A DNA stretch of 41,421 nt, taken from the IMG/VR virus record IMGVR_UViG_3300033141_001863, positions 1-41,421 of that record, one strand, 5' to 3'. The DNA comes from a virus. The notes beneath the pieces were generated by a model. That model had not been told where the DNA came from, made no database searches, and saw only the letters and a list, made by a program, of their open reading frames with translations. Position numbers and translations under genes: made by a program. Numbering within the stretch: the first letter of the stretch is position 1; every line of letters starts with the position of its first letter. Shown here in pieces: positions 1-6,383 of the stretch.

Positions 1-418
1 TTTCGTCCTCCACGAGGGTGACGCAGTAAGAGACACCGGCAACGTCTATGCCAAGCTCTCGGCTAATTTGCCTCAGGCTCATTCCGAAGTCATCTCGAAG
101 GCGGATGAAGGCCCTGCCCTTTTCGGTGTCCGTCAGGTCGTCTCGTTGGACGTTCTCGGCAAGGCCCTGCAGCATCACCTGCTCGTCGGTCAGCTCCTGA
201 ACAAAGGCTTCGATGTCAGACCAGCCGAGCTGCTTTGCTGCCTCCACTCGCCGGTGGCCATAGACTATTTCGTACTCCTCACCCAGGGGGCGCACCTTGA
301 TTGGCACGGCTAGGCCCACTTCCTGCATGCTGGCCTTCAGCTCGGCCATGGGTTGACCGTTCATCTTGGACCGGCTCTGGAAGCGGCTCGGCCTAATCTT
401 GTTCAGCGGTATCTTCAT
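1..418 (-). CDS. ParB-like nuclease-domain protein, 5' part (runs off window start)
   Basis: ParB/Srx-fold DNA-binding protein, probably a regulator or nuclease-like accessory factor of the recombination operon. The open frame of 139 codons has the ParB box GHRRVEAAKQLGW at about residues 54-66, ENVQRDDLT at about 88-96, and a helix-turn-helix-like stretch MSLRQISRELGI at about 112-123. ATG at 418 follows AAGGAGATGAA, a strong ribosome site, and overlaps the end of the RecT gene by 26 bp, so the two are probably translationally coupled. No stop occurs before position 1. The frame is continued by 41421-41297 if the molecule is circular, giving about 180 residues. Family assignment is good; cellular role is unknown. 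Confidence 0.85.
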   Translation of the reverse strand, partial: MKIPLNKIRPSRFQSRSKMNGQPMAELKASMQEVGLAVPIKVRPLGEEYEIVYGHRRVEAAKQLGWSDIEAFVQELTDEQVMLQGLAENVQRDDLTDTEKGRAFIRLRDDFGMSLRQISRELGIDVAGVSYCVTLVEDE

Positions 419-1685
419 CTTTCATCTCCTTTTCTGTCTCTGCATCCGGTTCAATCAGGCCCTCGTCGATGGCCGCCTGGCACAAGCCAAGCACTTCCTT
501 CACCGCCACATCGAGCGGGAAGTATCCTGCACCTGGGCCATCTTTCTCCCTCGAACCAAGCATGCGCTCGATGGCTGCGAGCTGCGGGCCGGTCAGCTCG
601 CTGAAGCTGCTGATTTCGGGCCAGACGTATCGGAAGGCTGCTATCCGCATGGCATCGCTGTCGTCGTACCCCTCAAGGCACATTCGCACCTGCCAGACCA
701 CGAAGGACAGCAGCGTCATGTTCTTTCCCCGCCGATCATCCGGCTTGGCGTTCGCCAGCTCCTTCGAAGTGCTCAGCTTCTTCAGCTTCTCGGCCACGAT
801 ATGAGGCAGGTATGGCCGCTTGTCCTCTCTCAGGCCGAGGCGTGCATATGGATCATCGGGCGGCGGCTCCGGCTCCCGCTCGACTTCCGGCTCCGAATCT
901 GTATCCAGGTCCAGTATTTCATCATCGAGCACCTGCTTCAAATGCTCGATACGTTCCCGCGTCCTGGCCTTAGTTATCTCGTTCTCATAAGCATCCGAGA
1001 CGGCACCGATAGCCGTGTCCATCGACGGGTCGCCGGTGATGAAGTGGTCCAGCTCAATTGCTCTACTTGCCTCCGGCGACAGGTCAACGTACTTGGCCAG
1101 CCGCTTGAGCGCCACCTTGCGAGCCATCTCGCCGTACCAGTTTTTCCAGGCCGGACTGTCCGGTGCCCGCGAAGTAAGGCGTGCGAGCTCGATTTCCTCC
1201 CTGGTGACGACTTCGAAAGTAGGCTCTGCACCCTGCCGCCATACGATAGCGTAGGCATGGGTGACGATTTCGCCCTCATGCCTCGGCCCTGGACGATGCT
1301 CAAGCCTGGGCGTCAGACCGTACTCATACTCGAAGAAGTCGCCGGAATAGACGGCCCTGGCCTCGACCTTTGTCACGCCCGGCGACCTGAGCGTCAGGCG
1401 GATAAGGCCCTGGACCATGGGCATCAGCTCCGCCCTGTTCTTGTAGCGAATGATGGCTGCTTCCTTTCCATCAACCATCAAGCCAATACGAGCCGCCTCC
1501 AGCACAGATAGGATGAAGCTATCCGGCGTGCAGAGCTGCAGGTCGGGGTTCTTCGAAACCGCCATGACTGCCGTCAGCATGAACCGATCTGGGTCTACCC
1601 ACTGCGGCACCATCTTGATGATTTCCTGCCGCTTTTGCTCCAGTAGCGGCCCTGCTTCCTTGGCGACAATCTGCTTGTCAGACAT
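393..1685 (-). CDS. recT: RecT-family single-strand annealing protein
   Basis: Predicted phage recombinase of 430 residues that anneals complementary single strands exposed by its partner exonuclease. The N-terminal two thirds are typical RecT: a 'VDPDRFMLTAVMAV' helix, 'LCTPDSFILSVLEAARIGL', then 'AAIIRYKNRAELMPMVQGLIRL' with the conserved polar/aromatic core, and 'VALKRLAKYVDLSPEASRAIELD' at the end of the core. The C-terminal 180 residues are acidic and less conserved. ATG at 1685 is chosen because GGGAGGTGA lies just upstream; the in-frame GTG at 1694 falls inside that ribosome site. It overlaps the YqaJ stop by 8 bp, the usual pairing of exonuclease with annealing protein. Confidence 0.93.
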   Translation of the reverse strand: MSDKQIVAKEAGPLLEQKRQEIIKMVPQWVDPDRFMLTAVMAVSKNPDLQLCTPDSFILSVLEAARIGLMVDGKEAAIIRYKNRAELMPMVQGLIRLTLRSPGVTKVEARAVYSGDFFEYEYGLTPRLEHRPGPRHEGEIVTHAYAIVWRQGAEPTFEVVTREEIELARLTSRAPDSPAWKNWYGEMARKVALKRLAKYVDLSPEASRAIELDHFITGDPSMDTAIGAVSDAYENEITKARTRERIEHLKQVLDDEILDLDTDSEPEVEREPEPPPDDPYARLGLREDKRPYLPHIVAEKLKKLSTSKELANAKPDDRRGKNMTLLSFVVWQVRMCLEGYDDSDAMRIAAFRYVWPEISSFSELTGPQLAAIERMLGSREKDGPGAGYFPLDVAVKEVLGLCQAAIDEGLIEPDAETEKEMKDEDTAEQD

Positions 1686-2712
1686 CCGCCTCACCTCCCT
1701 TCAGGAAGAACGGCGAGAAGCTCCGCCGAGGCTTGCCAACAACAAGGAACTCTTCCAGGTTCAGGCCCGCCCTTTTCGCCATGGCCTCAGCCGTTTTCTT
1801 CCAGGACACGCTGCCCTTATAGGTGCGATAGTACAGACGGGCGAACCCTGGAATTTCGACAGCCGATAGGCCCATTTCATCCATCATGCTGCGGACCTTC
1901 TCCTTGGCCTGTTTCTCAAGCTCTTCCGCTGCCATCCGCAGCTCCCTGGCCTCCTTGATGTCTTTGGCCAGCTTGAGCCACTCGGGGTCCTCAATTACCT
2001 TCAGCTCCCCCTCGACCTTAGGCATCTCGACGACCGGCTCCGGCTCCACCTCCGGCGGCACCTGTGGAACCACATGCTTCTGCCAGAACTCCACTTCCTT
2101 TTCCAGCAGCCGCTCAATCAGGCGGTCATCCGCCTCCAGGTCGAAGTAGATGAGCCGCCAATGCTCGGCATTGAACAGCGCAAAGCTGCCCCACTCGTAG
2201 CCGAGAACGGCCATGTAGTGCATCAACTGCGCAGTCATGTAGTCAGGTAGGCCCTGCGCCTTGATCTTCGTCATCGTTGAGATACCAGGGCACTTGATTT
2301 CCAGCACGCCGGTCTCGGCCACATCGCCGGCGGCGAGGATTTGGCGGTCTGCGTTGCCCAGGATGAAAGGGAATTCCCGATGCTTGCGAAGCGGCTGCCG
2401 CCTGAGCTTGCGTCCTGTCTGCTCAGCGTAGAGGTCGGCCGCCACCGGCTCCAATACAGTGCCACGTATCATTGCCGCATTCGGTTTCTCCGGCGGCATG
2501 CGACCGATCTTTTCGAGCCATACATCGTATGGAGACTTCCAGGGATTCAGGCCGAGGATGGCGGCCGCGTCAGAACCGCCGATGCCTTTCCGCCTCTCCT
2601 CAAGCCATGCCTCACGGTCCCGATAGGACGCGATAGGGGCATCTTTCTCAGACATGATTGACTCCTTTCTGGATTTGCCTCTCGTGCGGATTCGATTCGG
2701 GGGTTCGCTCAT
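1678..2712 (-). CDS. yqaJ: YqaJ-family viral exonuclease
   Basis: Predicted alkaline exonuclease of the PD-(D/E)XK superfamily that resects dsDNA ends for RecT. Visible YqaJ motifs are GIGGSDAAAILGLNPW, RGTVLEPVAADLY, LGNADR, GVLEIKCP (metal/catalytic residues) and DYMTAQLMHYMAVLGYEWG. The C-terminal third is a charged helical region. Two in-frame ATGs each have a good ribosome site: 2712 (AAAGGAGG three to four bases upstream, 344 aa) and 2655 (AAAGGAGT, better spacing, 325 aa). The extra 19 residues of the longer form are basic and lie outside the conserved domain, so the main product may start at 2655. A promoter lies directly upstream. Confidence 0.93.
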   Translation of the reverse strand: MSEPPNRIRTRGKSRKESIMSEKDAPIASYRDREAWLEERRKGIGGSDAAAILGLNPWKSPYDVWLEKIGRMPPEKPNAAMIRGTVLEPVAADLYAEQTGRKLRRQPLRKHREFPFILGNADRQILAAGDVAETGVLEIKCPGISTMTKIKAQGLPDYMTAQLMHYMAVLGYEWGSFALFNAEHWRLIYFDLEADDRLIERLLEKEVEFWQKHVVPQVPPEVEPEPVVEMPKVEGELKVIEDPEWLKLAKDIKEARELRMAAEELEKQAKEKVRSMMDEMGLSAVEIPGFARLYYRTYKGSVSWKKTAEAMAKRAGLNLEEFLVVGKPRRSFSPFFLKGGEADV

Positions 2713-2734
2713 AGTCCTCCTTTCTGCCCACCCA

Positions 2735-2763
2735 ATGATAATCCTTCCCGCCTAAATAGTCAA
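2735..2763 (-). promoter_or_regulatory. Sigma70-type promoter upstream of yqaJ/recT
   Basis: On the minus strand, TTGACT (2763-2758), a 17-base spacer and TATCAT (2740-2735) match the sigma70 consensus. The predicted start is near 2728, about 15 bases before the ATG at 2712. This would give the recombination genes their own transcript in addition to readthrough from the 6711 promoter. Confidence 0.65.
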
Positions 2764-2777
2764 GGACAAAGTAGCCC

Positions 2778-2942
2778 CTACTCGACCACCTCAACGGTCG
2801 CCTCCAGCTTGTCGTCAATCAGCAGCGTGAGGGCGTCCTGCACAAAAGCGGTCAGAGCATCCTCCTCATCGCGGGCCTCTATCTCCATCTGAACGGTTAC
2901 TCGGTAGATTCTGAAGTCGTTCATGTCCATTTCGTCTTTCAT
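2778..2942 (-). CDS. Small acidic phage protein, 54 aa
   Basis: A 54-residue open frame starts with ATG at 2942, preceded by GGAAGGAAAG, and ends with TAG at 2780-2778. It begins MKDEMDMNDFRIYRVTVQME and has an alternating 'VTVQMEIEARDEEDA' strand followed by a helix 'ALTAFVQDALTLLIDD' and a C-terminal strand 'KLEATVEVVE', so it looks like a small folded beta-alpha-beta domain. No family is recognised. It sits between the small-gene array and the yqaJ promoter, in the same direction and with comparable ribosome-site strength, which is why I accept it despite its size. Confidence 0.6.
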   Translation of the reverse strand: MKDEMDMNDFRIYRVTVQMEIEARDEEDALTAFVQDALTLLIDDKLEATVEVVE

Positions 2943-3053
2943 CTTTCCTTCCCTTCTTCTGCTAGCATTGAGTCATCCGAGGTAGCTCGGGGGATTGCGT
3001 GCCTTTGCAGGATGGCGACCTGGGGTTGCCGCCCTACTATTTGAGGCCGCTTA

Positions 3054-3392
3054 TCATGCCACCACCCAAACGGCACGCTTCAGATATTTCTCCCACCGGC
3101 CGGCCCGCCAGCGCGTCTCCACGCTTGTTTTCGGGGGCGGCACAGGCTCCTCCTCGCTGAAGGCCGGCAAGGTGCGGCCTCGGTCCACCAGCCTATACTT
3201 GATGGGCGAAGCACCATAGTAGGGCTGATAGAGGCCGTCTCCCAGGGACTTCAGGCGAGTGCCGATATGATGATGAAAGCCGTCCGCCTTGACGCCGATG
3301 GGATACCATAGCCGCCGTAGCACAGGAGCATCGTAATCCGTGTCGCTATGAACGACGTACAAATAGCCGTCCTTCTCCTCAAGCGTTGTCAT
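3054..3392 (-). CDS. Hypothetical phage protein, 112 aa
   Basis: No family is recognised. The 112-residue product has a beta-rich N-terminal half ('DGYLYVVHSDTDYD', 'LWYPIGVKADGFHHHIG') with a HHH cluster, then a proline-rich segment 'EEEPVPPPKTSVETRWRAGR' and a hydrophobic end 'KRAVWVVA'. The ATG overlaps the preceding gene's stop as ATGA, so translation is probably coupled. About 110 bp separate it from the next gene downstream; that gap holds only a weak five-pair stem and no recognisable terminator. Confidence 0.6.
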   Translation of the reverse strand: MTTLEEKDGYLYVVHSDTDYDAPVLRRLWYPIGVKADGFHHHIGTRLKSLGDGLYQPYYGASPIKYRLVDRGRTLPAFSEEEPVPPPKTSVETRWRAGRWEKYLKRAVWVVA

Positions 3393-3646
3393 TTTGAATG
3401 GCCTCCGATGTTCGCCATGCGAGCGAGCGCAATCAAGTTGGCTAGATTGAATGTCTCGCTTCGGCCCGTGTTCTCGTTCAGCAGGACCATAAACACCTCG
3501 TGCTCGAGGCCTGCGTTATCGAGTTTCTCGCCCCAAACGCCGGCCAGAATTACCGGCGACTCGTGCATCGTATCGGCACAGCCTTGGGTGACTTCGAGCA
3601 ACCGCTCTTGACAATCTTGGAGCAATTCCTTTTCGTAGTCCTTCAT
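3389..3646 (-). CDS. Hypothetical phage protein, 85 aa
   Basis: Unrecognised 85-residue protein. The N-terminal third is helical and charged ('KDYEKELLQDCQERLLEVTQ'); the rest looks like alternating strands ('SPVILAGVWGEKL', 'HEVFMVLLNENT') followed by a helix 'NLANLIALARMANI'. The stop overlaps the next start as ATGA, and only two bases separate it from the gene upstream. Membership in the tightly packed early array supports it as a real gene. Confidence 0.6.
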   Translation of the reverse strand: MKDYEKELLQDCQERLLEVTQGCADTMHESPVILAGVWGEKLDNAGLEHEVFMVLLNENTGRSETFNLANLIALARMANIGGHSK

Positions 3647-3648
3647 TG

Positions 3649-3963
3649 CTATATCTCCAGTCGCTTACTTGCTGTCAAGGCAGCAATGTCGTTTGGGTTC
3701 AAGATGTCAATGGTCGTAGGTGTGACCAAGAGCCAATGCGGCCATTGCCGGACCAACTTGAACTTGTCGTCCAAGACTAGAGCGGGCCGCTCAGCGACGT
3801 AAGGTCCGCTACTGGGTGTTCCTTCGCACCCGTAGTACTGGGTCTTCGGCTCGCCTTCGCGTGCCACCTTTCGGGCGAGCATCTCCACCCGAACCTCGCG
3901 GGGGACCTTTCGGGGCCTGAGAGCCTCGGCCAGCATATTGGCGTCATTGAGCGGGTTGCGCAT
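3649..3963 (-). other. Likely internal translation product of the 4125 gene (104 aa)
   Basis: An ATG at 3963 is preceded by CAGAAAGGAGAGGGCG, the same extended ribosome site used by most neighbouring genes. It is in frame with the longer gene and no stop lies between. Either two proteins share a C-terminus, or two formerly separate genes have fused by loss of a stop codon. Sequence alone cannot tell which product dominates. Confidence 0.5.
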
Positions 3964-4125
3964 CGCCCTCTCCTTTCTGTGTAGTCTGTGCAAATGCCTT
4001 TGGGCGGCGGCATCATTGGCCCCCTCTGCAAGTTCGAGCACGGCAAGGATGCGCTCGGCACTGTCGAGCAGGCGGCGTCTTGCCTTTATGGTGTCTGGGC
4101 TGAGTCTCCTGCTTTTAGCGTTCAT
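3649..4125 (-). CDS. Hypothetical phage protein, 158 aa, with internal start at 3963
   Basis: Unrecognised protein that appears to join two parts in one frame. Residues 1-54 are basic and helical ('TIKARRRLLDSAERILAVLE'). Residues 55-158 start at MRNPLNDANML and include 'LVLDDKFKLVRQWPHWLLVTPTTIDILNPNDIAAL', a beta-rich domain. The ATG at 4125 has AAGGGAGGAAGCC. The internal in-frame ATG at 3963 has its own strong site (AAAGGAGAG), so a 104-residue product is also likely. The N-terminus MNAKS and its ribosome site belong to a repeated start region shared with the next two genes upstream. Confidence 0.6.
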   Translation of the reverse strand: MNAKSRRLSPDTIKARRRLLDSAERILAVLELAEGANDAAAQRHLHRLHRKERAMRNPLNDANMLAEALRPRKVPREVRVEMLARKVAREGEPKTQYYGCEGTPSSGPYVAERPALVLDDKFKLVRQWPHWLLVTPTTIDILNPNDIAALTASKRLEI

Positions 4126-4364
4126 GGCTTCCTCCCTTCGCCACGGCTCCGGCCTACGGCAAGCGCAGTGGCTCGCGCGATCAGCGCATGGGCTTTGTCA
4201 AGCTCATACATCGCGTCGGCCATGGCCCGACGAGCGTTAAGTGTGGCAAGGTCATCGGTCCTGTAGAGTACTAGTTCCGCGTACCCATCTTGCAGACTTT
4301 GCTTCACTTTTAGAAGAACGGGGAGGGCTTCCTTCGGGCTGGGCGTCTTGCTTTTGTTGTTCAT
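4122..4364 (-). CDS. Small helical phage protein, 80 aa
   Basis: Unrecognised 80-residue protein, mostly helical ('EALPVLLKVKQSLQDGYAELVLYR', 'ARRAMADAMYELDKAHALIARATAL'). Start MNNKS lies in the repeated start cassette, with AAGGGAGTAAGCC before the ATG. The last residues (AVGRSRGEGRKP) are encoded inside the neighbouring copy of the repeat, so the repeat both ends this gene and starts the next one (ATGA overlap). Confidence 0.6.
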   Translation of the reverse strand: MNNKSKTPSPKEALPVLLKVKQSLQDGYAELVLYRTDDLATLNARRAMADAMYELDKAHALIARATALAVGRSRGEGRKP

Positions 4365-4392
4365 GGCTTACTCCCTTCGCCACGGCTCCGGC

Positions 4393-4635
4393 CTACGGCA
4401 AGCGCAGCGGCTCGCCGTACTTGGCATGGTGCAACTCCGCGTAGCGTGCGAGATACTCGCACCGCGAGCACGGCGCTAGCTCCGCGTGCACCTTTTCGCG
4501 GATGTCATCGTCCATATGCTCAACGACGACCTTCCAGTCCGATGCGTCTTGCCACCTGTTCTCCTTGGCCTCTGGCGGGCACACATCGTGGGCAGCACAA
4601 TCCGCACAGTTGAGCTTCTCGCTTTTGTTGTTCAT
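4393..4635 (-). CDS. Small cysteine-rich phage protein, 80 aa
   Basis: Unrecognised 80-residue protein with six cysteines in two groups: 'NCADCAAHDVCPPE' near the N-terminus and 'CSRCEYLARY' near residue 56. This suggests one zinc-binding or disulfide-stabilised fold. The middle is helical and acidic. It starts with MNNKS from the repeated start cassette (site AAGGGAGTAAGCC) and ends inside the next copy of that cassette, in a different frame from its neighbour. About 28 bp separate it from the gene downstream. Confidence 0.6.
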   Translation of the reverse strand: MNNKSEKLNCADCAAHDVCPPEAKENRWQDASDWKVVVEHMDDDIREKVHAELAPCSRCEYLARYAELHHAKYGEPLRLP

Positions 4636-4650
4636 GGCTTACTCCCTTCG

Positions 4651-4929
4651 CTACGGCTCCAGTGCCTGGGCATCCTCCCTCTGGCCCAGGCGTATATGCC
4701 AAATCTGCTCAATTGAATCTAGAACACTGTCGATAGCGCGGAGTACGCTGGCCGCGCGAACGGAAATGCGAATCGGCATATCATCGGCGGCGCACTTTTC
4801 AACATACTGTCGGGAGAGTCTAAGTGCTGCTACGAGGCGCAGGTTCTCGGCCTCGAGTTGGGCTAGGCGCTCGGCAATTTCCTCAGAAGAGCGTCCCAAA
4901 AGCCACTTGCGCTGCTCAATGTTTCTCAT
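4651..4929 (-). CDS. Small coiled-coil phage protein, 92 aa
   Basis: Unrecognised 92-residue protein. Residues 14-40 ('SSEEIAERLAQLEAENLRLVAALRL') form a clear heptad-type coiled coil, followed by 'VRAASVLRAIDSVLDSIEQIWHI', a second amphipathic helix. This resembles small oligomerising phage proteins, but no function can be assigned. ATG at 4929 is preceded by AAAGGAGGCATATC, a strong site. It lies 15 bp upstream of the gene that follows. Confidence 0.65.
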   Translation of the reverse strand: MRNIEQRKWLLGRSSEEIAERLAQLEAENLRLVAALRLSRQYVEKCAADDMPIRISVRAASVLRAIDSVLDSIEQIWHIRLGQREDAQALEP

Positions 4930-4954
4930 GATATGCCTCCTTTGTGGTGTCGGT

Positions 4955-5209
4955 CTATGTTCGGGAAGTAGCGTCGGCCAGGTTCTCTTCGTCGTCGAAC
5001 GCCTTGTAGGCTGGGCAGCGCTCGCAGCGCACGATGTAGAAGACGTCGCCGTGCATGTCCTCGCATCTCTGGATCGGGCCTCCCCATCGGTGCCCCGGGC
5101 AGTCCCTGATCTTTTCGAGATTGTCGAGCGCCTTCTCTAGCAGTCCCGCCGTGCGGCTTTGGCGGGATTTTCGGCCCGCCATCACAGGATCAGTCAAATC
5201 TTTACTCAT
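4955..5209 (-). CDS. Small zinc-finger-like phage protein, 84 aa
   Basis: Unrecognised 84-residue protein. A basic N-terminal stretch ('AGRKSRQSRTAG') and helix precede 'CPGHRWGGPIQRC' and 'VRCERCPAYKAF', whose Cys/His spacing fits a zinc ribbon. ATG at 5209 is chosen because AGAAAGGAGTGGACG stands directly before it; an in-frame start at 5239 lies inside the hairpin element upstream and has no site. Possibly a small DNA- or protein-binding adaptor (inference). Confidence 0.62.
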   Translation of the reverse strand: MSKDLTDPVMAGRKSRQSRTAGLLEKALDNLEKIRDCPGHRWGGPIQRCEDMHGDVFYIVRCERCPAYKAFDDEENLADATSRT

Positions 5210-5225
5210 CGTCCACTCCTTTCTG

Positions 5226-5284
5226 AATTGAATGCCCACTCCCGACCCCGAGCAAATGCTCAGGGGCGGGGTCGATATTCAATT
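5226..5284 (-). repeat. Hairpin intergenic element, copy 1 (carries upstream stop codon)
   Basis: A 59-bp palindromic element. The outer arms are AATTGAAT (5226-5233) and ATTCAATT (5277-5284). The inner stem is CCCG-a-CCCC-GAGC (5241-5253) against GCTC-a-GGGG-CGGG (5258-5270), with loop AAAT. The stop of the upstream gene (TGA, 5281-5279) lies in one outer arm, and the next ribosome site follows the other. It shares CCCGACCCCGA and both outer arms with copy 2 at 6327-6383. No U-tract follows, so processing, stabilisation or translational isolation is more likely than termination. Confidence 0.8.
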
Positions 5285-5500
5285 GGGGAGCAGGCCGGCT
5301 GCCCGCAGGTCGTCCTCATGGACCATTCTCATAACCAATGGGTCGGCTGGCGAGAATAGCACTTGGCACTTGACCAGGCCAAGCTCGTTCGGGCCATCTG
5401 CGTCCTGCGTGACCACGATCGCCTCGCCCTCGAACTTCTGCCGGGTCACGGGGTCCTGGTAGACCTTCACCGGCTGGACTGCTACAGGCTTACTCGACAT
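5279..5500 (-). CDS. Hypothetical phage protein, 73 aa
   Basis: Unrecognised 73-residue protein with a compact beta-rich pattern ('PVKVYQDPVTRQKFEGEAIVV', 'LGLVKCQVLFSP') and a short C-terminal helix 'VHEDDLRAAGLLPN'. Start ATG at 5500 has AGAAAGGAGCAACCG. Its TGA stop is embedded in the outer arm of the palindromic element that follows. Confidence 0.62.
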   Translation of the reverse strand: MSSKPVAVQPVKVYQDPVTRQKFEGEAIVVTQDADGPNELGLVKCQVLFSPADPLVMRMVHEDDLRAAGLLPN

Positions 5501-5528
5501 CGGTTGCTCCTTTCTGTCGCTCGTTCGG

Positions 5529-5750
5529 CTACAGCTCGCCCTTCATCCGCAGCTCTTGCAGGTCCTCCACTCGCAGCGGGATGTAATAGGGCTTGCCCCT
5601 ATCCCGCTCGGCGTCCCGCTTCAGGGTGCGGGCACAGCGCTCGCAGGTATACATCGGCTTCTGCGTTCCGCTGGTGACTAGCTTGGTGGCGTAGGGAATG
5701 GGGCCACCCAGCCTGGTGATGTAGTGAACCTGGCACTTCTTGGGCTTCAT
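5529..5750 (-). CDS. Small zinc-ribbon-like phage protein, 73 aa
   Basis: Unrecognised 73-residue basic protein beginning MKPKKCQVHYITRLGG and containing 'PMYTCERCARTLKRDAERD', a CxxC knuckle that may bind zinc with the N-terminal Cys/His. ATG at 5750 is preferred over upstream in-frame starts because CGAAAGGAGCGGAGAA precedes it and because it overlaps the preceding gene's stop as ATGA. Function unknown; a nucleic-acid-binding role is only a guess. Confidence 0.62.
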   Translation of the reverse strand: MKPKKCQVHYITRLGGPIPYATKLVTSGTQKPMYTCERCARTLKRDAERDRGKPYYIPLRVEDLQELRMKGEL

Positions 5751-6049
5751 TTCTCCGCTCCTTTCGTAGCCTCGGACCTGAGCAGGCCCATACCCTTCAG
5801 GCCGCCCATCTCGACCCATTTGCGGACTGCCTCCTCGCTGCCCCAACAGGCCAGCGGGGCCTCCTCGTAAAGGAAATGGGCGTAGTCCAGCAGCCGCTCT
5901 CGGTTCACGTCATCTGCGCGCATGCCAGACTGAGAGAGACTGTCGCTGAGGACCGCCTGGAGGAAGCCCCCTGGCAGGATGCCCTGCTCGATGTAGCGCC
6001 TCATGCCGCCTCTCATATGCTCCGGCAAAAGCGAATAATTGATATCCAT
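5747..6049 (-). CDS. Conserved small phage protein, 100 aa
   Basis: This resembles a widespread family of about 70-100-residue phage proteins of unknown function. The recognisable pattern is 'LLPEHMRGGMRRYIEQGILPGGFLQAVLSD', then 'NRERLLDYAHFLYEEAPLACWGSEEAVRKWVEMGGL' (residues about 5-85). Family members typically sit among early small genes, as here. ATG at 6049 is chosen because AAGGAGGCAGAG precedes it; the ATG at 6064 has no good site. The stop overlaps the next start (ATGA). The all-helical composition suggests a protein-interaction module. Confidence 0.75.
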   Translation of the reverse strand: MDINYSLLPEHMRGGMRRYIEQGILPGGFLQAVLSDSLSQSGMRADDVNRERLLDYAHFLYEEAPLACWGSEEAVRKWVEMGGLKGMGLLRSEATKGAEK

Positions 6050-6060
6050 CTCTGCCTCCT

Positions 6061-6306
6061 TCATGCTTGCTCATTGATCTGCTCGATGAGGCTCACGCCC
6101 GTTTCCTGCTCGTAAGCCTCGCAGATTGCGGCGACCAAGGCAGGTGTGTCCTCCAGCAGGATGTTCACGCCCTTCTTCGTGGGCAGCCAATCTCCATCGC
6201 GCTGCCACACGTGTCGCACGTCCATCCGAAGGTCGCCGTTGTACTGGCTGACCTTCACTCGGACATTTCCCTTCTCCAGGTCTACGTTCGGCTCATACTC
6301 GGACAT
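6061..6306 (-). CDS. PC4/p15-like single-strand DNA-binding protein, 81 aa
   Basis: The middle of this 81-residue protein matches the PC4/YdbC-type fold: strands 'GNVRVKVSQYNGDLRMDVRHVW', a turn 'RDGDWLPTKKGVNILLED', and a helix 'TPALVAAICEAYEQE'. The basic 'LPTKKGV' turn is the hallmark of this family, which binds single-stranded or melted DNA as dimers. In an operon with YqaJ and RecT it may replace an SSB (inference). ATG at 6306 is preceded by GGAAAGGAGACGCAGAG. The second hairpin element lies just upstream. Confidence 0.7.
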   Translation of the reverse strand: MSEYEPNVDLEKGNVRVKVSQYNGDLRMDVRHVWQRDGDWLPTKKGVNILLEDTPALVAAICEAYEQETGVSLIEQINEQA

Positions 6307-6326
6307 CTCTGCGTCTCCTTTCCGTC

Positions 6327-6383
6327 AATTGAATGGCCGCTCCCGACCCCGACCATAGTCGGGGGCAGGGCTGCTATTCAATT
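6327..6383 (-). repeat. Hairpin intergenic element, copy 2 (carries upstream stop codon)
   Basis: A 57-bp palindromic element with outer arms AATTGAAT (6327-6334) and ATTCAATT (6376-6383), and a perfect inner stem CCCCGAC (6347-6353)/GTCGGGG (6358-6364) with loop CATA. As in copy 1, the preceding gene's TGA (6380-6378) is part of an outer arm and the following gene's ribosome site begins a few bases beyond the other arm. Inner-stem bases partly differ from copy 1 while pairing is kept. Confidence 0.8.

Larger units (their letters stand above)
4111..4660 (-). repeat. Triplicated translation-start repeat (4111-4176, 4350-4415, 4621-4660)
   Basis: Three near-identical direct repeats surround three consecutive start codons. 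Copies at 4111-4176 and 4350-4415 match at 61 of 66 positions. The third copy, 4621-4660, matches the second at 39 of 40. Each copy contains the end of the upstream gene or its spacer, the site AAGGGAGTAAGCC (or AAGGGAGGAAGCC), ATG, and the codons for MNNKS or MNAKS. The proteins that follow are otherwise unrelated, so only the start region was duplicated. Confidence 0.85.

Noticed and set aside
366-1511. Long plus-strand frame of 381 codons
   Set aside because: It lies antisense to the recT gene, has low-complexity His/Leu/Arg-rich composition and no ribosome site; it is a by-product of the codon pattern.
2955-3053. Possible terminator in the gap before the 54-residue gene
   Set aside because: Only a CCGAG/CTCGG stem of five pairs without a U-run.
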